Of a stretch of DNA of 64,000 nucleotides, positions 35,635-47,586 are shown one piece after another (position 1 is the stretch's first letter; each line of letters opens with the position of its first letter). The stretch covers positions 682,001 through 746,000 of the forward strand of contig JAAKBF010000221.1 of assembly GCA_012656075.1 (NCBI GenBank), in the 5' to 3' direction. Position numbers and translations under genes: made by a program. The notes below the pieces were generated by a model. That model was not told the origin of the DNA. It saw only the letters and a list, made by a program, of their open reading frames with translations, and ran no database searches. The DNA comes from Phytophthora hibernalis. Lineage: Eukaryota > Oomycota > Peronosporomycetes > Peronosporales > Peronosporaceae.

Positions 35635-37958
35635 ATGGCAGCAGCTTCCAGCGCCAGTGGTAGCGGTAGCGACGGCTACGTGCAGCTGGAGAGCGAGTTC
35701 CCGGGCGCAGTGGCCATCTCGACGGTCGTGAACGCGCTCTCGCTGCTGGGCTTCGCCTTCATCCTCACCACGTACATGCTCTTCCCACCCGTGCGCAAGC
35801 AGCACTCGTCGCTGCTGGTGTGGGTCGCCCTCATGGGCATGCTCTTCCACGGCACCGTTCTGGCCCAGACGTCCGCCACATACGGCAGCTGCTGCACCAC
35901 AGCCCCCGTAGTGCAGCTGGCGCTGCTCTCGCACGAACTCTACTTCTTCGCCCTCGCTTTCAACTTCTACTTCACCACCAAGTACCCGTTTCGCTCGTCT
36001 CGGTGGCTCAACCCGATCTACCATGTGGCTGTGTGGGGCATCAGCATCGCCTTCACGATCGTGGGCTGGCAGATAGGCAGCGGCCGAGTCAGCTCGTACG
36101 GCTACTGCTGGTACGCGGCCGAGAACGATGACGGCACCGACGACGGCGAGTTTATCCTGCTGGAGATCTTCTTCATCCCGGTATGTGCCGGGTACTGTGT
36201 GAGTATTGGCTGCTACATCCTGGCTACCAAGCGCGTTCGACTCACCATGGGCGGCAATGCAAAGACCCGCACGAATCTCGACTCGATGCGCAGTTTTCTC
36301 TTCTGGAGCTTCTCTTTGTGGATGATCGTGACGATCCCGTACATCTTACGGCATCGCGGCGTAGTAGACACGAATTCAGCTTCCGAGAAGGCGCTGCGTT
36401 TTCTGGGACGTCTTGCAATCGCCTTTTGGGTACAGGTAGCGCGATACTGTGGACGAAGGCGATGGGTGTACTGAAAACGTTCAAGCTATGGCGACAACGG
36501 AACTGGGATGACTACTTTAAAGTGTACGACGCCTCATGGGTTCTTCGTCGTGAAATCCTGTACTTTGCTACCAAAGGCATTCAGCTGGGTGCGAGCAGCG
36601 CCAAGGGCATCCCTGAAAACGAGAGCATCAACCCCAATGTCGAGTCGATCTTCTCTTTTACTCAGCGGTCGGGTATCTTTCCATGGCAGCTGAGGCTTGG
36701 AGCTGTATCGCAGACGCCCAGTGTGTTGTCTTTTGAGTTAGATGGCGCTACGTCCGGCCAAAAGGCAATTTTCCGTGACTACGAACCAGAGGTGTTCCAT
36801 GAAATCCGACGCATGTCCGGTATCACGCGTGAAAGCTACATCCAATCATTCAAAGGAAGTACGCGCGAACGTTTCAGCGAAGGCAAGAGTGGCTCTTTCC
36901 TCTACTATACGGGTGACCAGACTTTCATTCTCAAGACATGCACACCAGCAGAGCAGAAATATCTCCTCTACATCCTGCCTCAGTACATGGCACATCTTCG
37001 TCGCAACCCGAACAGCTACCTATGTCGCTACGTGGGTTGCCACGAGTTAGTGATGGAGCACCACTCCGTTCTGTTTATCGTGCTGACGAACATTTTGAAC
37101 AATCCAAGCGTGAACATCGACGAACTGTACGATCTCAAGGGTGCGTGGGTTGGTCGTCACCGCGGGGACTCACCTAGCGGTACGCAACGCGTGTGCAAAT
37201 TCTGTGGCCATGACTTCGTGGTGGGCATGTCCGAGGAAGTTTGCGCTCTCAATCCAAATGCTGGGTTTGGTCATGCGGAGTTTGTCGTAGGAAAAGACCT
37301 GAATTGGTCGTGCCGTCGGCTTGGACTTCCAACTGACGTTGCCGAGCAACTGGGCAGTCAGTTATATGCCGACACGGAGTTCTTGCAGCGCATGAATTCC
37401 ATGGACTACAGCTTGGTGATTGGTTTGAGCCGACACAAATCCTTCTCTACCACTTCCAGTGGTGGTGGAACGGTGCTGTCTCGAAGCGGTGGTCCAGCTG
37501 TGAAGGACAAACTATTCATTGGCAGCGGTGATGAGGCAGGCTACTTGGAGTCTATCAGCCCGAACGGGGCTACCCTGCAGGGTATAAGTCGTCCCAGAGG
37601 AAACCTGGCGACTTTCTCGGCTGACGCCTGTGTCGTGAATATGGGTATCATCGACATTTTGACCCCATGGTCTTTGAAGAAAAGCCTCGAGCACTGGGTA
37701 CGCGTGCGCCTGCAATGCCGTGATGCAAAGGGCATTTCGTGCATGAAACCTATTCCGTACGCAGACCGCTTCCGCCGCAACGTGATTGACACTGTTATCT
37801 TCGGTCGCCGCCTTGGCTCTAAGAGACGCAACCCAGAAAAACAGCACGGGGAGTCGATTATGGTCGATTTTACGAGCATGTCCATGGACGTGAACTTCTC
37901 CATGGACATCGCGAACCTGTCGATGGATACTACTTCAAATCTCTCGATGGAGATATAA
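35635..37958 (+). CDS. GPCR fused to phosphatidylinositol-phosphate kinase (GPCR-PIPK, GK family)
   Basis: The N-terminal half has seven hydrophobic spans of an eight-element slime-mould/oomycete-type receptor (VVNALSLLGFAFILTTYMLF, LLVWVALMGMLFHGTVLA, ELYFFALAFNFYF, VAVWGISIAFTIVGW, IFFIPVCAGYCVSIGCYI, FLFWSFSLWMIVTIPYIL and a last span leading into GSAILWTKAMG). The C-terminal half is a PIPK: GKSGSFLYYTGDQTFILKT, YDLKGAWVGRH, MDYSLVIGLS and IDILTPWSLKKSLEHW. The family joins a receptor to phosphoinositide synthesis and in Phytophthora is linked to development and infection (known for the family). One missing T in the T4 run at 36424-36427 splits the two halves. The tail has repeated SMD motifs (FSMDIANLSMDTTSNLSM). 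The ATG at 35635 was chosen as the first in a good context. Confidence 0.92.
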
Positions 37959-38033
37959 ATTTCCGTCCCCATCAAACCCTGTGAACATCCACGCAGGCAG
38001 CCACAGCTCTCGAAAAAGATCTCGCGGCTGTGA

Positions 38034-38705
38034 CTACTGAAGACTGACGCAGTAAACCGTGACAACGCAGGTCATGGTCGCGTTTTCCCATCGGATCGAC
38101 ACGCTGCCTGGAATTTCCAACATACACGAAAGCTCAGTCGGGAGCAACGCTTCATCCCAACAACACCAGCCCAGTGTACTCACCATCGCGCTCCGCGTCC
38201 CAGAAACACGACGAGTTGGTGTGGTAGCCAGCATTCCGCTTCTGCAGGATCGTGCAGTTCACTGTCCACACGGGCATTCGTTAGTTTGCGTACGTACTCC
38301 TTTTGCCTGTAACTATTTAACTCTTGCAACTCCACCCTCCCAGCAAACAGACCGATGTATTTGAATCCTGCTGAGCCGTTGGCCACGCCCTTGAGCTCCT
38401 TCAGACACTGCGACGAAATGTCCGTCGTCCACTGGTGCACGTCCGATGCGTGGTAGCTGTGGCCCGTGAGAACCCTCTCCGGAATCTTCGCACAACGTCC
38501 CCACATAGTGTCAGGAGCATCAAATGACCTAAAAATGGCGACCGTCTCACCTCCAAAGTGATCTTCTTGACCTCGTCCTGGATCTGGTGGAATTTGTACT
38601 GCATCACCGAGCGCCGCATACAGCAGCCAGACGTCAGAACTGTCAATAACCCCCTCTGCACCAGCCTACAACTCGCCACAAAGCACGCACCGCGGCGTTC
38701 TCCAT
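38034..38705 (-). CDS. DYNLT1: Dynein light chain Tctex-type
   Basis: Five exons (38705-38691, 38598-38551, 38485-38353, 38261-38184, 38107-38034) join into about 115 residues, the usual length of Tctex-1. Landmarks are YKFHQIQDEVKKITLE, GHSYHASDVHQWTTDIS, FKYI-VNCTILQKR, AGYHTNSSCFWDAERDGS and IRWENATMTCVVTVY. These match DYNLT1 closely in order and spacing. The protein binds dynein intermediate chain and cargo. Exon 1 encodes only MENAA, chosen because its donor and the next acceptor keep phase. It is divergent from raptor, with 138 bp between the start codons. Confidence 0.88.
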
Positions 38706-38843
38706 GCTAATCTTACGGCGCTTCCAAGGGCGATCGCAATTCATGTGGCGTAAGTTCGCAAAAGTAGCTCAATACAAACACAAGTATACTTGTTAGGTTC
38801 GCATTACAGGGTTAAGTACGCAAAGGAGAACTGATAGAAGACC

Positions 38844-41800
38844 ATGGCGGTGACGTCCCAGTCGTCCGCGTTTGCGTCGCCGCGGGTCACGGCGCCCACC
38901 AATGGCTACGACCAGCTGAACAGCGGTCGACTCACTGAACGCGCAGGCGGGTTGCGCTTCGCCCAAGACGTGGAGCAGCAGCCGCCCAAGCCCATGGACA
39001 TCGTGCCGTGGCGGATGCGCGAGCGCATGAAGACGATGGACGTGGCGCTGGTGCTGTGTCTCAACATCGGGACGGACCCTCCGGACGTGGAGAAGTCGAC
39101 GCCCTGCGCGCGCAAAGAGTGCTGGGTGGACCCATTCTCCATGCCGGCCAAGAAGGCCATCGAGACCATCGGCAACACGCTGCAGTCCCAGTACGAGCGC
39201 TGGCAACCACGTGCCAGGTACAAACAGACGCTGGACCCGACCGTGGAGAAGATTCGAGAGCTGTGCGTTAACAGACGACGCCTGGCCAAGCACGACCGCG
39301 TGCTGTTCCACTACAACGGACACGGCGTGCCCCGCCCCACGCCGAACGGAGAAGTCTGGGTCTTCAACAAGAGCTACACGCAGTACATCCCGCTGCTAGT
39401 GTACGACCTACAGTCGTGGATGGGCACGCCGTCCATCTACGTGTTCGACTGCTCGGCAGCCGGAGTGCTGTTGACTCATTTCACGACGCCACCGACGACT
39501 GCCCCGGCCCAGGCGCATGGAAGGAACGCAAGTCCGTCTGCCAATGAAGCTATTGTGCTCGCTGCTTGTTCTGCTGACGAGCTGCTGCCGATGAATCCTG
39601 AGCTTTGTGCGGACGTATTTACGTCTTGCCTGACGACTCCGATTACGGTTGCGCTGCGGTGGTTCATCTCACAGAACGAGCTCTCCATGGCGCACCTAGA
39701 TGCCAGCTTTATTGAACGTATTCCCGGAAAGCTGACAGATAGAAAGACCCCGCTTGGAGAGCTGAATTGGATTTTTACGGCTATCACGGATACGATCGCG
39801 TGGAATATGCTGCCTCGCGAGCTGTTCCAGAAGCTGTTCCGGCAGGACTTACTTGTTGCGTCGCTCTTTCGCAACTTCCTGCTGGCAGAGCGCATTATGA
39901 AGTCGGAAGGCTGCTCGCCGTGTTCCATTCCAGCACTTCCGCCGACGAACCACCATTCGTTGTGGCGCTCGTGGGACTTGGCTGCTGAAGTATGCTTGAA
40001 CCAGCTTTACAAGTTGTCAAACCCGTACCCAAACGTGGATATGAACTTTCAGCCTTCACGATTTTTGCAGAGCAGCTCACCGCGTTCGAGGTATGGTTGC
40101 AATTCGGGTCCTCGGAGAAGGCACCTCCACAACAGTTGCCCATGGTACTGCAGGTACTGTTGAGCCAAGTTCATCGTCTTCGTGCTCTCGTGTTGCTGAA
40201 AAAGTTCCTTGACTTGGGCCCTTGGGCAGTCAATCTGGCACTTTCAGTTGGAATATTTCCATACGTACTCAAGCTCCTGCAATCTCCCGCTAGTGAGCTT
40301 CGCCAGGTGCTTGTTTTTATCTGGGCAAAATTCTTGCCCTGGATGCAAGCTGCCAGGTGGATCTTGTAAAAGACGATGGTCATTCCTACTTCATATCTCA
40401 TCTTGCCGCCGGTCTCCACAACGGCGGAAGTAACCAGAGCGCGTACAGCGCTGGGGGAAGTGTGATGCCTGCAGAACAGAAAGTTATGGCAGCCTTCATT
40501 ATCTCAGTGATCTGCAACAACTACCTACCTGGCCAAAAGAGCTGTCTGCCTCAGTATTTGCACAAGATTTGCATTAACATGCTCCAGGATCCAGAGGACG
40601 AGGTTCGGAAATGGGTTTGCTTGTGTCTGGCCAAATTGTGGGAAAATTTTGACGACGCAAAGCGGGTTGCAGTTGAAGATCAGGTGCCGCGTATTCTAGG
40701 GACAAAGCTGCGTGGTGATCGCCCGGAAGTTCGTGCTACTGCAGCCTACGCACTTGGTACATTAGTTGGTTTCCAGTGTGACCCCAACGTAAGTGGGAAA
40801 CTGGTTGATGCGAACCGTCTGGAGGAGTTTCTCCGGCAGCGAGCACATGACGATATTGTTGTAGCTCTTGAACTGCTGCGGGGTTGTCGAGATGGATCTG
40901 CACTGGTGCGTAGGGAAAGCGTGCTAGCTCTGGCGAACGTGGTTCTGCACAACTACCACCAACCGCGTTTTCAATCTATAGCAAAACACTTCAAGAACCA
41001 GTCTGTGAGTGAATCTGTTGCATCACCAACAGACCGCGGATCCTCTCCAATCGGATTGGACTTCCGAGCGGGTGATGAAGTGCCGAGTTCGTTGGAGAGT
41101 GCCAACTCGATTTTACAGAGTGGTGGAGACGTTTTTGTGGATGAACAACTACTGGATGAGATTGGCGAGGATGCCAAATTCTATGCTCAAATTTGGCATG
41201 TTCTGAAAGAAATGCAGTCGAGAGACCCCTTCCCTTACGTAGTGGATGCTGTGAAATCAATTGTTAGCTTCGTGAACGCTAGCATTTTGGAAGCTGAGCA
41301 AGATCAGTTGCGAGAAAACAGCCAGACGGGAACCGCACTTACTTCTCCACCGCGAAGTGCAACCCTGACACTCTTGCGACTATGCGTACCGAAAGAAATG
41401 CTGGCACTTCGTCTCAACTCCGTCGAGAAGGTTCCGTGCCCGGGTTGCCCCGACGATTCGGTTCCATCGCCGAAAGAGCTGTTCTTGCCCCACCAAACTC
41501 CGAGCAAGGTCATTTGATTAGAGCCCCAGAAACGCACATGCAACCTTCTGCAGCAAAGGGATTGCGATCAACTATGTCGGTTGGAAACTTCCAGCAGTAT
41601 CAAGATACGTTCCAGCGAGGGCCTGACAATATGTTGGGACCTGGAGATAGCCGTGCCGCGCCCCCTGCACCCTCCAACACGGTAAGCAACTTGAGTCATA
41701 GTCAATATGGACCCTCCCAAATGGCATTAGGATACAGAATGACCAACAATGTTCAACCTGGTGAAGAAGGCATGGGATATCCTGTGCATGTACCCCTGCG

Positions 41801-43313
41801 TTGGAACGTTACGGTCGCCACGAAAACTTTCCGTCCGCACTGTTGTCAACGTGCTATGAAAGACACAAGGAACAATTCAACGACCCAATTTTGGAACCCC
41901 TGCGCGAAGACGAGGACCCATTGAGTGAAAAGGGCGCTGAAAGGTGGGAGCGTTGCCGTCGCTACAATCGGATCCGAGGTGCAGCCATGAAACTGGCACC
42001 AGGTTTTGCGTCACCCCGTTCCGCAAAATCGCTTGCAACGCAGTCTGCGTCGCAGAGGCCTGGGATAGGGCTGCGTGACTCTAGCCAGCAAAACCCACCT
42101 CTCTACTCTCCTATCGATTATGATGCAGGGCGCCGTGCGCCAGCACTGGGTGACCAAGAAGAAGTAAAGGATTTCACGCTCAATCTGCGCCAACGTGCCG
42201 TGTTGAATAACGATGCGGAGATGACATCGCTGCTTCTATTTCACCCGTACGAGACGATGCTTCTCATTGCGGACGAGAAAGACCAGATCTCACTTTACAA
42301 CTTTGAGGAAACTGAGACAAAGGTGCTGAGCTTTGGGAACAGGAATCCGCCGGGGTAAAGTGTGTATTTCTCTCTTATGAGGCTTAATTATGACTAACCT
42401 GCTGCTATCTTTCTTTGCTGCTAACAGATCTCGCTTGACGTCATTGAACTGGATCAATGAAACGGAAGAAAGCCTTCTAACATGCGGTTCCGACGACGGT
42501 GTGATTAAAATCTATCACGGTTTGCACAATCCCCACCCATCGATAGGCAGTCCTAGACTCCTATCTGCATTTGTCGCGGTTCCTGATCTTGTGCCGGGAA
42601 CCCGTGGCTCTGGCCTCGTGATGAATTGGCAGCAAGATACCGGCATGATGTATGCTGGTGGTAACTCCAGTATTCTTCGCGGATGGGATTTGCGTCAGGA
42701 AAAGTGTACGGTTGCACTACCAACTCAGACAGACTCTTGTATTACCAGCATGGCGAGTGATGATACTAGTCCAGGAATGGTGGTGGCTGGATTCGGAGAT
42801 GGCACCTTACGGATCTTCGACTCGAGAAGCAGACCCGATTACGCTGTGAAGTCTATCATGAAGGAGCACACGTCATGGGTGGTGCAAACACACATTTACG
42901 CGGGTCGAAACGAACTGCTAACAGGGTCTGTGACGGGCGAGCTTAAATTTTGGGATATGCGATATCCTAAGAACAGTGTCAAGTCGCTGGAAGCTCATCG
43001 ATCACCGATGACCGCCCTCGCCGTTCATGACTACGCCCCGATATTTGCCAGGTACGATCAATCGAGGAGATCGGAAATGCAGATGAAACTAACTTTGTGT
43101 TCCTCCTTGTTTTTGTCTCGCAGTGGCTCCCACAATCAATTTATTAAGGTGTTCCGCAGCGATGGCGAACAACTGGCGCTCATCCGCTACCATGAAGGGT
43201 TCTTGGGAGAACGAATCGGCCCCGTGTCGTGCTTGGCCTTCCATCCACATCGGCTCTTCCTGGCTGCGGGTGCAACTGACTCAGTGGTTGCGGTCTATTC
43301 GAGCGACAAGTAA
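38844..43313 (+). CDS. RPTOR: Raptor, TORC1 scaffold subunit
   Basis: Raptor recruits substrates such as S6K and 4E-BP-like proteins to TOR kinase. The N-terminal caspase-like domain shows KTMDVALVLCLNIGTDPPD, VLFHYNGHGVPRPT, GEVWVFNKSYTQYIPL and SIYVFDCSAAG; its His-Gly-His and Asp-Cys-Ser sites resemble the caspase dyad but are non-catalytic in the family. HEAT repeats follow (EVWLQFGSSEKAPPQQLP, VRATAAYALGTLVGF). A linker (41300-42350) leads to C-terminal WD40 repeats (SLLTCGSDDGVIKIYHG, GFGDGTLRIFDSR, LLTGSVTGELKFWDMR, ending VVAVYSSDK). Introns are at 42355-42427 and 43052-43123. Missing bases break the frame at the T5 run 40072-40076, the A4 run 40327-40330, near 41345-41372 and near 41800. 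Confidence 0.95.
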
Positions 43314-43434
43314 TCTTAATCACCTCGTTTGTGTAAGAAAAACTTGATGGTGCAAACTCGTCCGTGTTTGTGGCTTAGGAATCAAAGCGTATGAATTGCT
43401 GACACGGCATCGAGTACTTTCACTCCTACTCGAA

Positions 43435-44571
43435 TCAGTTGCTGTTCACCGGGAACTCGGGAAGCGAAGCGTTTGAGAACCGTTCGCGGTCGTGCTTGAC
43501 GCTGTAGTCGGTGTTCGGTCCAGCCGGTACAATGCCGAACGCGTTCAGGTGCGTGTGCGACCCGTAGTAGTGCAGCTTGATATGCTGCATGTTGACCGAC
43601 TTGGCCACAAGCGGGAACTGGTAAATCTCTCGCGTGTACTGCAAAAAGAGCCAACAAACATCATCAACGTCAGATCAAACTGCCATCACACAATCACTAC
43701 CGGGATAGCAACAATCACGTACGTTCAGCAGGTTGGGGTAGTCCTTGATCATCTTCTTGTTCGTCTTGAAGTGCACGTGGTACACCTCATCGAAGCGGAT
43801 CAGCGTCGTGAACAGACGCACATCAGCTTCCGTGAAGACATCTCCCACGAGGAAGCGGTGCTTGGACAGGATGTCCTCGATGCGGTCCAGGCCCTCGAAC
43901 AACTTGGTCACGGACTCGTCGTACGCCACCTGCGTGGACGAGAAGCCGCACTTGTACACGCCGTTGTTGATGTCGTTGTAGACCCACTCGTTCAAGCCGT
44001 TGATCTCCTCGCGGAACTTACCCGGGTACAGATCCACCTTGGACGGCACGAGGGTCTCGAACGACGAGTTGAAGATGCGGATGATGTCGGACGACTCGTT
44101 GGACACGATCGTCTTCTTGACCTTGTCCCACAGCACGGGAACCGTGTAGCGCGTGTTGCCCTCAGAGCACATCTCGTACAGGTCGCGCACGAACTGCACG
44201 TTGTTGACCGTGTCAGGGATGGCGCCTTCGGACGAGTACTCGCCCAGACCGGAGGGGCCAGCCAACCACGGGATCTTCTCAGGGTCCGCGAAGGCCCAGC
44301 TCATGTGCGTGTCATCAGGGTCATTGGGACGCGTGCGCTGGAAAACTGGGTGCACGACCGAGAGTCCGATGATGTCCTGCAGCCCCTTCATGTAGAGCGT
44401 GATGAGGCAGCGGTGCGCCCACGGACAGGCGAGCGAGATGTAGAGGTGGTAGCGGTTCTTCTCGGCGGGGAACTCGGCGTCGGCGTTGGGCTCGATCCAG
44501 TTGCGGAACTTGCTGGCGTCGCGCACGAACGTGCCCTTCTCGGAGACGGCCCACGTGACTCTGGTCGTCAT
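43435..44571 (-). CDS. ECM4: Glutathionyl-hydroquinone reductase (ECM4/YqjG-type GST)
   Basis: Xi-class glutathione transferase that reduces glutathionyl-hydroquinones. Two exons, 44571-43723 and 43638-43435, separated by an 84-bp intron (donor GTACGTG), give about 350 residues. The catalytic cysteine sits in SLACPWAHRCLI. Other family blocks are FRNWIEPNADAEF, DDTHMSWAFADP, VPVLWDKVKKTIVSNESSDI, YPGKFREEINGLNEWVY and FLVGDVFTEADVRLFTTLIR. The C-terminus (HIKLHYYGSHTHLNAFGIVP) also fits the family. No frameshift is present. It is convergent with raptor, 121 bp apart. The cellular role is probably quinone or xenobiotic detoxification. Confidence 0.93.
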
Positions 44572-46542
44572 TACTGCGGTTGCTGGTGGTGGTGAGGTTT
44601 GTGAGACTTGGAGACTTGGGTCTCAGCGGGTGAATTCGTAAGTGACGTCAGTGAAGTGGATCGGCGGCAACCAGGTTTCAGTAATCAAAAAGGCAACTGG
44701 TGAATTCACTCAGGCGCGCTTCTGATTGGCTGACAGAAAAGATTACAAATCGACCGTGTCAACAAGGTTGAAGTGACCTTGCTGACTGTACCGGCAGCAA
44801 GTTGCTTGGTAACTTGGTCTGGTCGTCATCGCCACCACCGCCACCGGGATGAGTACAACCAATTGTCAATAGCATAATGTAATACTGCTAAGATTAGACG
44901 CGCTGCAAGCAAGAGGGAACTTTGGTTTACTTCAGCAGAGTCATTTTCTTGCGCCATATTTTACTCGACTCATACCCGAATACTTCGAAGTGGACGTAGC
45001 ATTATAATACATGTATTATACCTGTATTAATATTTTAATATTTATTAATACTACCTTCTACATGTACAACGAATATTCTTTTACGAAGTGCGTAAAAGCG
45101 ACCTGCCCTCTTGCCCGGAAGCTCCGCGGCGATCGCGCCGCCGGCGTCGAATAATAAATTGAGGCCTACAAGTGCTCTGACGCCACGCGCAAATTGATCA
45201 GTTAGACCCGCAAGGCGCGCACCACTCGTGTCGTGTAGGGCATCCATCGGCATAAGACGTTCTCGTTGGTGGTTGTGGGGCGGTCTAGGTGGGGGTGAAG
45301 ATCGCCGTAATAACAGCGAGGGCAATTGCACGCCGGGCATACAACAGACTTTTATTTTAATAAAGCTGGCATGTCGTAATTAAGACATCGCATATTAGCA
45401 AAATTCAGTTTAAATAGCCCGTTTTGCAAATAAGAGGCGGTGCTTTCCCGCCATGGCTTTAGTTGTAGGAAGTCGAACACTTGTGTTCGTTGGGAGAACC
45501 CCAACGGGACTTACTGTGAGGAGGTTGCCGATAATTGACTTATGGTGGCATCCTCACAGCTCAACCCTTTACGTGTATTACAGTAAGCCCTAGAACCAAC
45601 CCCTAGTTGACTGGCTCACATCCACCTGCAAAGCTGTGTAGCCACGTACAGCGTGGCTTATCCACACAGAGCAGAACACCGGCTCACAGCAAAAACATCT
45701 GCAAAGCACAATATTATATATATATATTAATATTAAAATAGAGGTGATTTTAAATTAAATGCAGAACGCGTGGTGATAGGCGTGGTTGATTTGCCTTTCC
45801 TGACACACAAATTCATGAAGTGTGCATGTTTTGGCACTGCTATAGCAACATTCTATGGAGGTGCAGTCTACCGCGAAGCAGCAAGCGCAGAGGTAGACTA
45901 CTACATCTACATGTATAATACATCATTGTGTGTGGGGGCAATGTAAGCCCACACGCGAGCCTTAAATCTCTCCAGGCGGCGGGGTGATCGATCCGCTTTC
46001 AGACCTTTCGACAGCTTTCTGGGCAGGCATGTGCACAGCGTCCGCTATATTCCTCGAAGTAGGTTAGCAGCTGTATGCTACGAATACCCCAACGCTACGG
46101 ATACCTGTATCATTATGGTTCCGGGCCATAGCCAATTTCGCAACGAAGACAAGTTTTATGACCCTACCTGAAGAAAGAATTTGCTTGGATGTTTGGATGC
46201 GAACACCATTGCAGGAGCTGACCGTGGCCGAACGTCTGGCCTAAATGGCAGCGAACATGCTGTCGTACTTCTCCGCAGCGACAATTTCCAATGTACAGCT
46301 GGACACACAACCACGCCTTTTGTCATTAAGTTCGCCTGTTGGCATTATGGACACAAAAATCGTCAGTTGGCACATAAAAATCTGATCACCATGGATTCTG
46401 TCATTTGCCCGTAAAACTAGGGCGTCTGCGACTTGGGAATTTGTAACTGGGGTGTAACGAAGCATCTGACGACGATTGAATGGAAGTGAGGCCTAGCAAA
46501 AGATCATTAATGCGAGTTGTTAGCTGTGGGACCTACATCCAA
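44572..46542. other. Long intergenic region with hairpin cluster
   Basis: About 2 kb with no recognisable gene. The left part is the ECM4 promoter side (CCAAT-like CTGATTGGCTG near 44722). It becomes AT-rich around 44990-45060 and 45710-45750 (alternating TA tract). A minus-strand open frame at 45035-45340 has no recognised domain. The interval 45473-45682 contains an unusual cluster of inverted repeats and is listed separately. Confidence 0.5.
45473..45682. repeat. Cluster of nested hairpins
   Basis: Within about 210 bases there are five inverted repeats. CGAACAC-TT-GTGTTCG (45474-45489) and TTGGG-AGAA-CCCCAA (about 45490-45504) come first. CTTACTGT pairs with ACAGTAAG (about 45510 and 45580). 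Overlapping the left arm of that pair is CTGTGAGGA...TCCTCACAG (about 45514-45559), with inner TGCC...GGCA. Last is CTGTGT plus AGCCACG-tacag-CGTGGCT plus ACACAG (about 45634-45669). This could be the end of a transposable element or a structured RNA. No coding frame explains it. Confidence 0.6.
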
Positions 46543-47586
46543 CTACTTTTTGCCTCCTCTCTTGGTGGTCTTGGCGGGCTTGATGGGTTCGTCGACGACG
46601 ACGAACTGGGCTTCGTGCACGCCGAACAACTCCGGCAGCATGTCAAGCAGCTCCGTGGCGCAGTCGACCTACAGCTGGATCTGCTGCTGGCCCTGTCCGT
46701 CTTGGACAGCGACGAGCTGCGGGCGATCTTCTTGCCCACGATTTTGCTAGCGTCCTCGATGTTGACCTCCTCAAAGTCCTCGAGACCCGTGACGAAAGTG
46801 AGGCGCTTGAGACCCTTGTGCAAAATCTTGGAGATGATCACCTTGCAGTTCTCCTTCCGCTTGGTAGCCTCCTCGATCTTGTTGTTGTTCTTCTTCTTGA
46901 CGGTCTTGTCCACCACTTCGAGGTGATACCCTCCGCGATCTACTGCTCCACCTCCAGCAGTTCCACCACCGTGCGGCTGTACTTCGTGAACACGAGGTCG
47001 GAGCAGTGCTCGGCTTGCACTCGTTGAACACGGGGCCGTACTCGCAGTACTCGGGTGGGAACGTGTCGATGGGGGAGTACACCACGCTGTTAAACTTGGA
47101 CTTGCCGTCATCTCCTCCTCGCCCGAGTCACTAGATTCCGGTCCGTATTTCTTCGCCAGTGCGTCAAAGAGCTTGGACTCCTTGTCCTTGTACTCGTCCA
47201 GCACCAAGGGCACGCCGTCGACCTACTCAGGGTTGTACGTGTTGTCGAAGGCCAGCAAACGCTAGTGGTTGAAGTTTGACTCCTTGTCCTCCTCCTCCTC
47301 TTCTTCTTCTTCTTCTTCTTCTTCGTTAGCGCCGTCGAACTGCTCATTCTCTGTAAGTTCAGGCCCGTACTTCTTCATGAGCACCGAGAACAGCTGCGCC
47401 AGCGCTGCGCTCCAGCACACCGTCGATCTCATGCAGCTTGTCGTCATTGTACTTGCGGTAGAAGCGCGTGAAGCACTCGCGGTGCGGAGACACTTGGTGA
47501 CGATCTTCTGCTTTGCCACTCGTTCACTGTCCGTGGAGTCTGCACTTAGAGCAACAGCTTCAATGCGATACACTTTCGTTGCTCAT
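46543..47586 (-). pseudogene. DENR (density-regulated protein) homologue with N-terminal KYGPE repeats, broken
   Basis: DENR pairs with MCT-1 to recycle or reinitiate 40S ribosomes. The C-terminal region shows the DENR cysteine motif (DTFPPEYCEYGPVFNECK), a Lys/Asn-rich linker (KKKNNNKIEE) and the SUI1 fold (KRLTFVTGLEDFEEVNIEDA, TELLDMLPELFGV, ending KTTKRGGKK). Upstream are two copies of a YN...VD...LF..L.KKYGPE module joined by a poly-Glu run from a GAA/GAG microsatellite (about 47290-47325). The reading frame has at least four single-base shifts. It also has four in-frame TAG codons, at 47264-47262, 47225-47223, 46942-46940 and 46681-46679, each where Gln fits (the last is at the conserved Gln of the IQGD motif). 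The nonsense codons favour a pseudogene. MSNEKIVTK from a small first exon is a possible start. Confidence 0.7.

Noticed and set aside
43492..44595. A 367-codon plus-strand frame opposite ECM4.
   Set aside because: It is antisense to the well-conserved ECM4 gene and has no domain of its own.
45035..45340. A 101-codon minus-strand frame in the long intergenic region.
   Set aside because: No recognisable domain, no splice context and no neighbouring exons; the composition is that of random open frame.
47281..47330. GAA/GAG (CTT/CTC) microsatellite as a possible CRISPR or tandem element.
   Set aside because: It is simply the poly-Glu linker of the DENR-like frame; no CRISPR array or spacer pattern occurs in the window.
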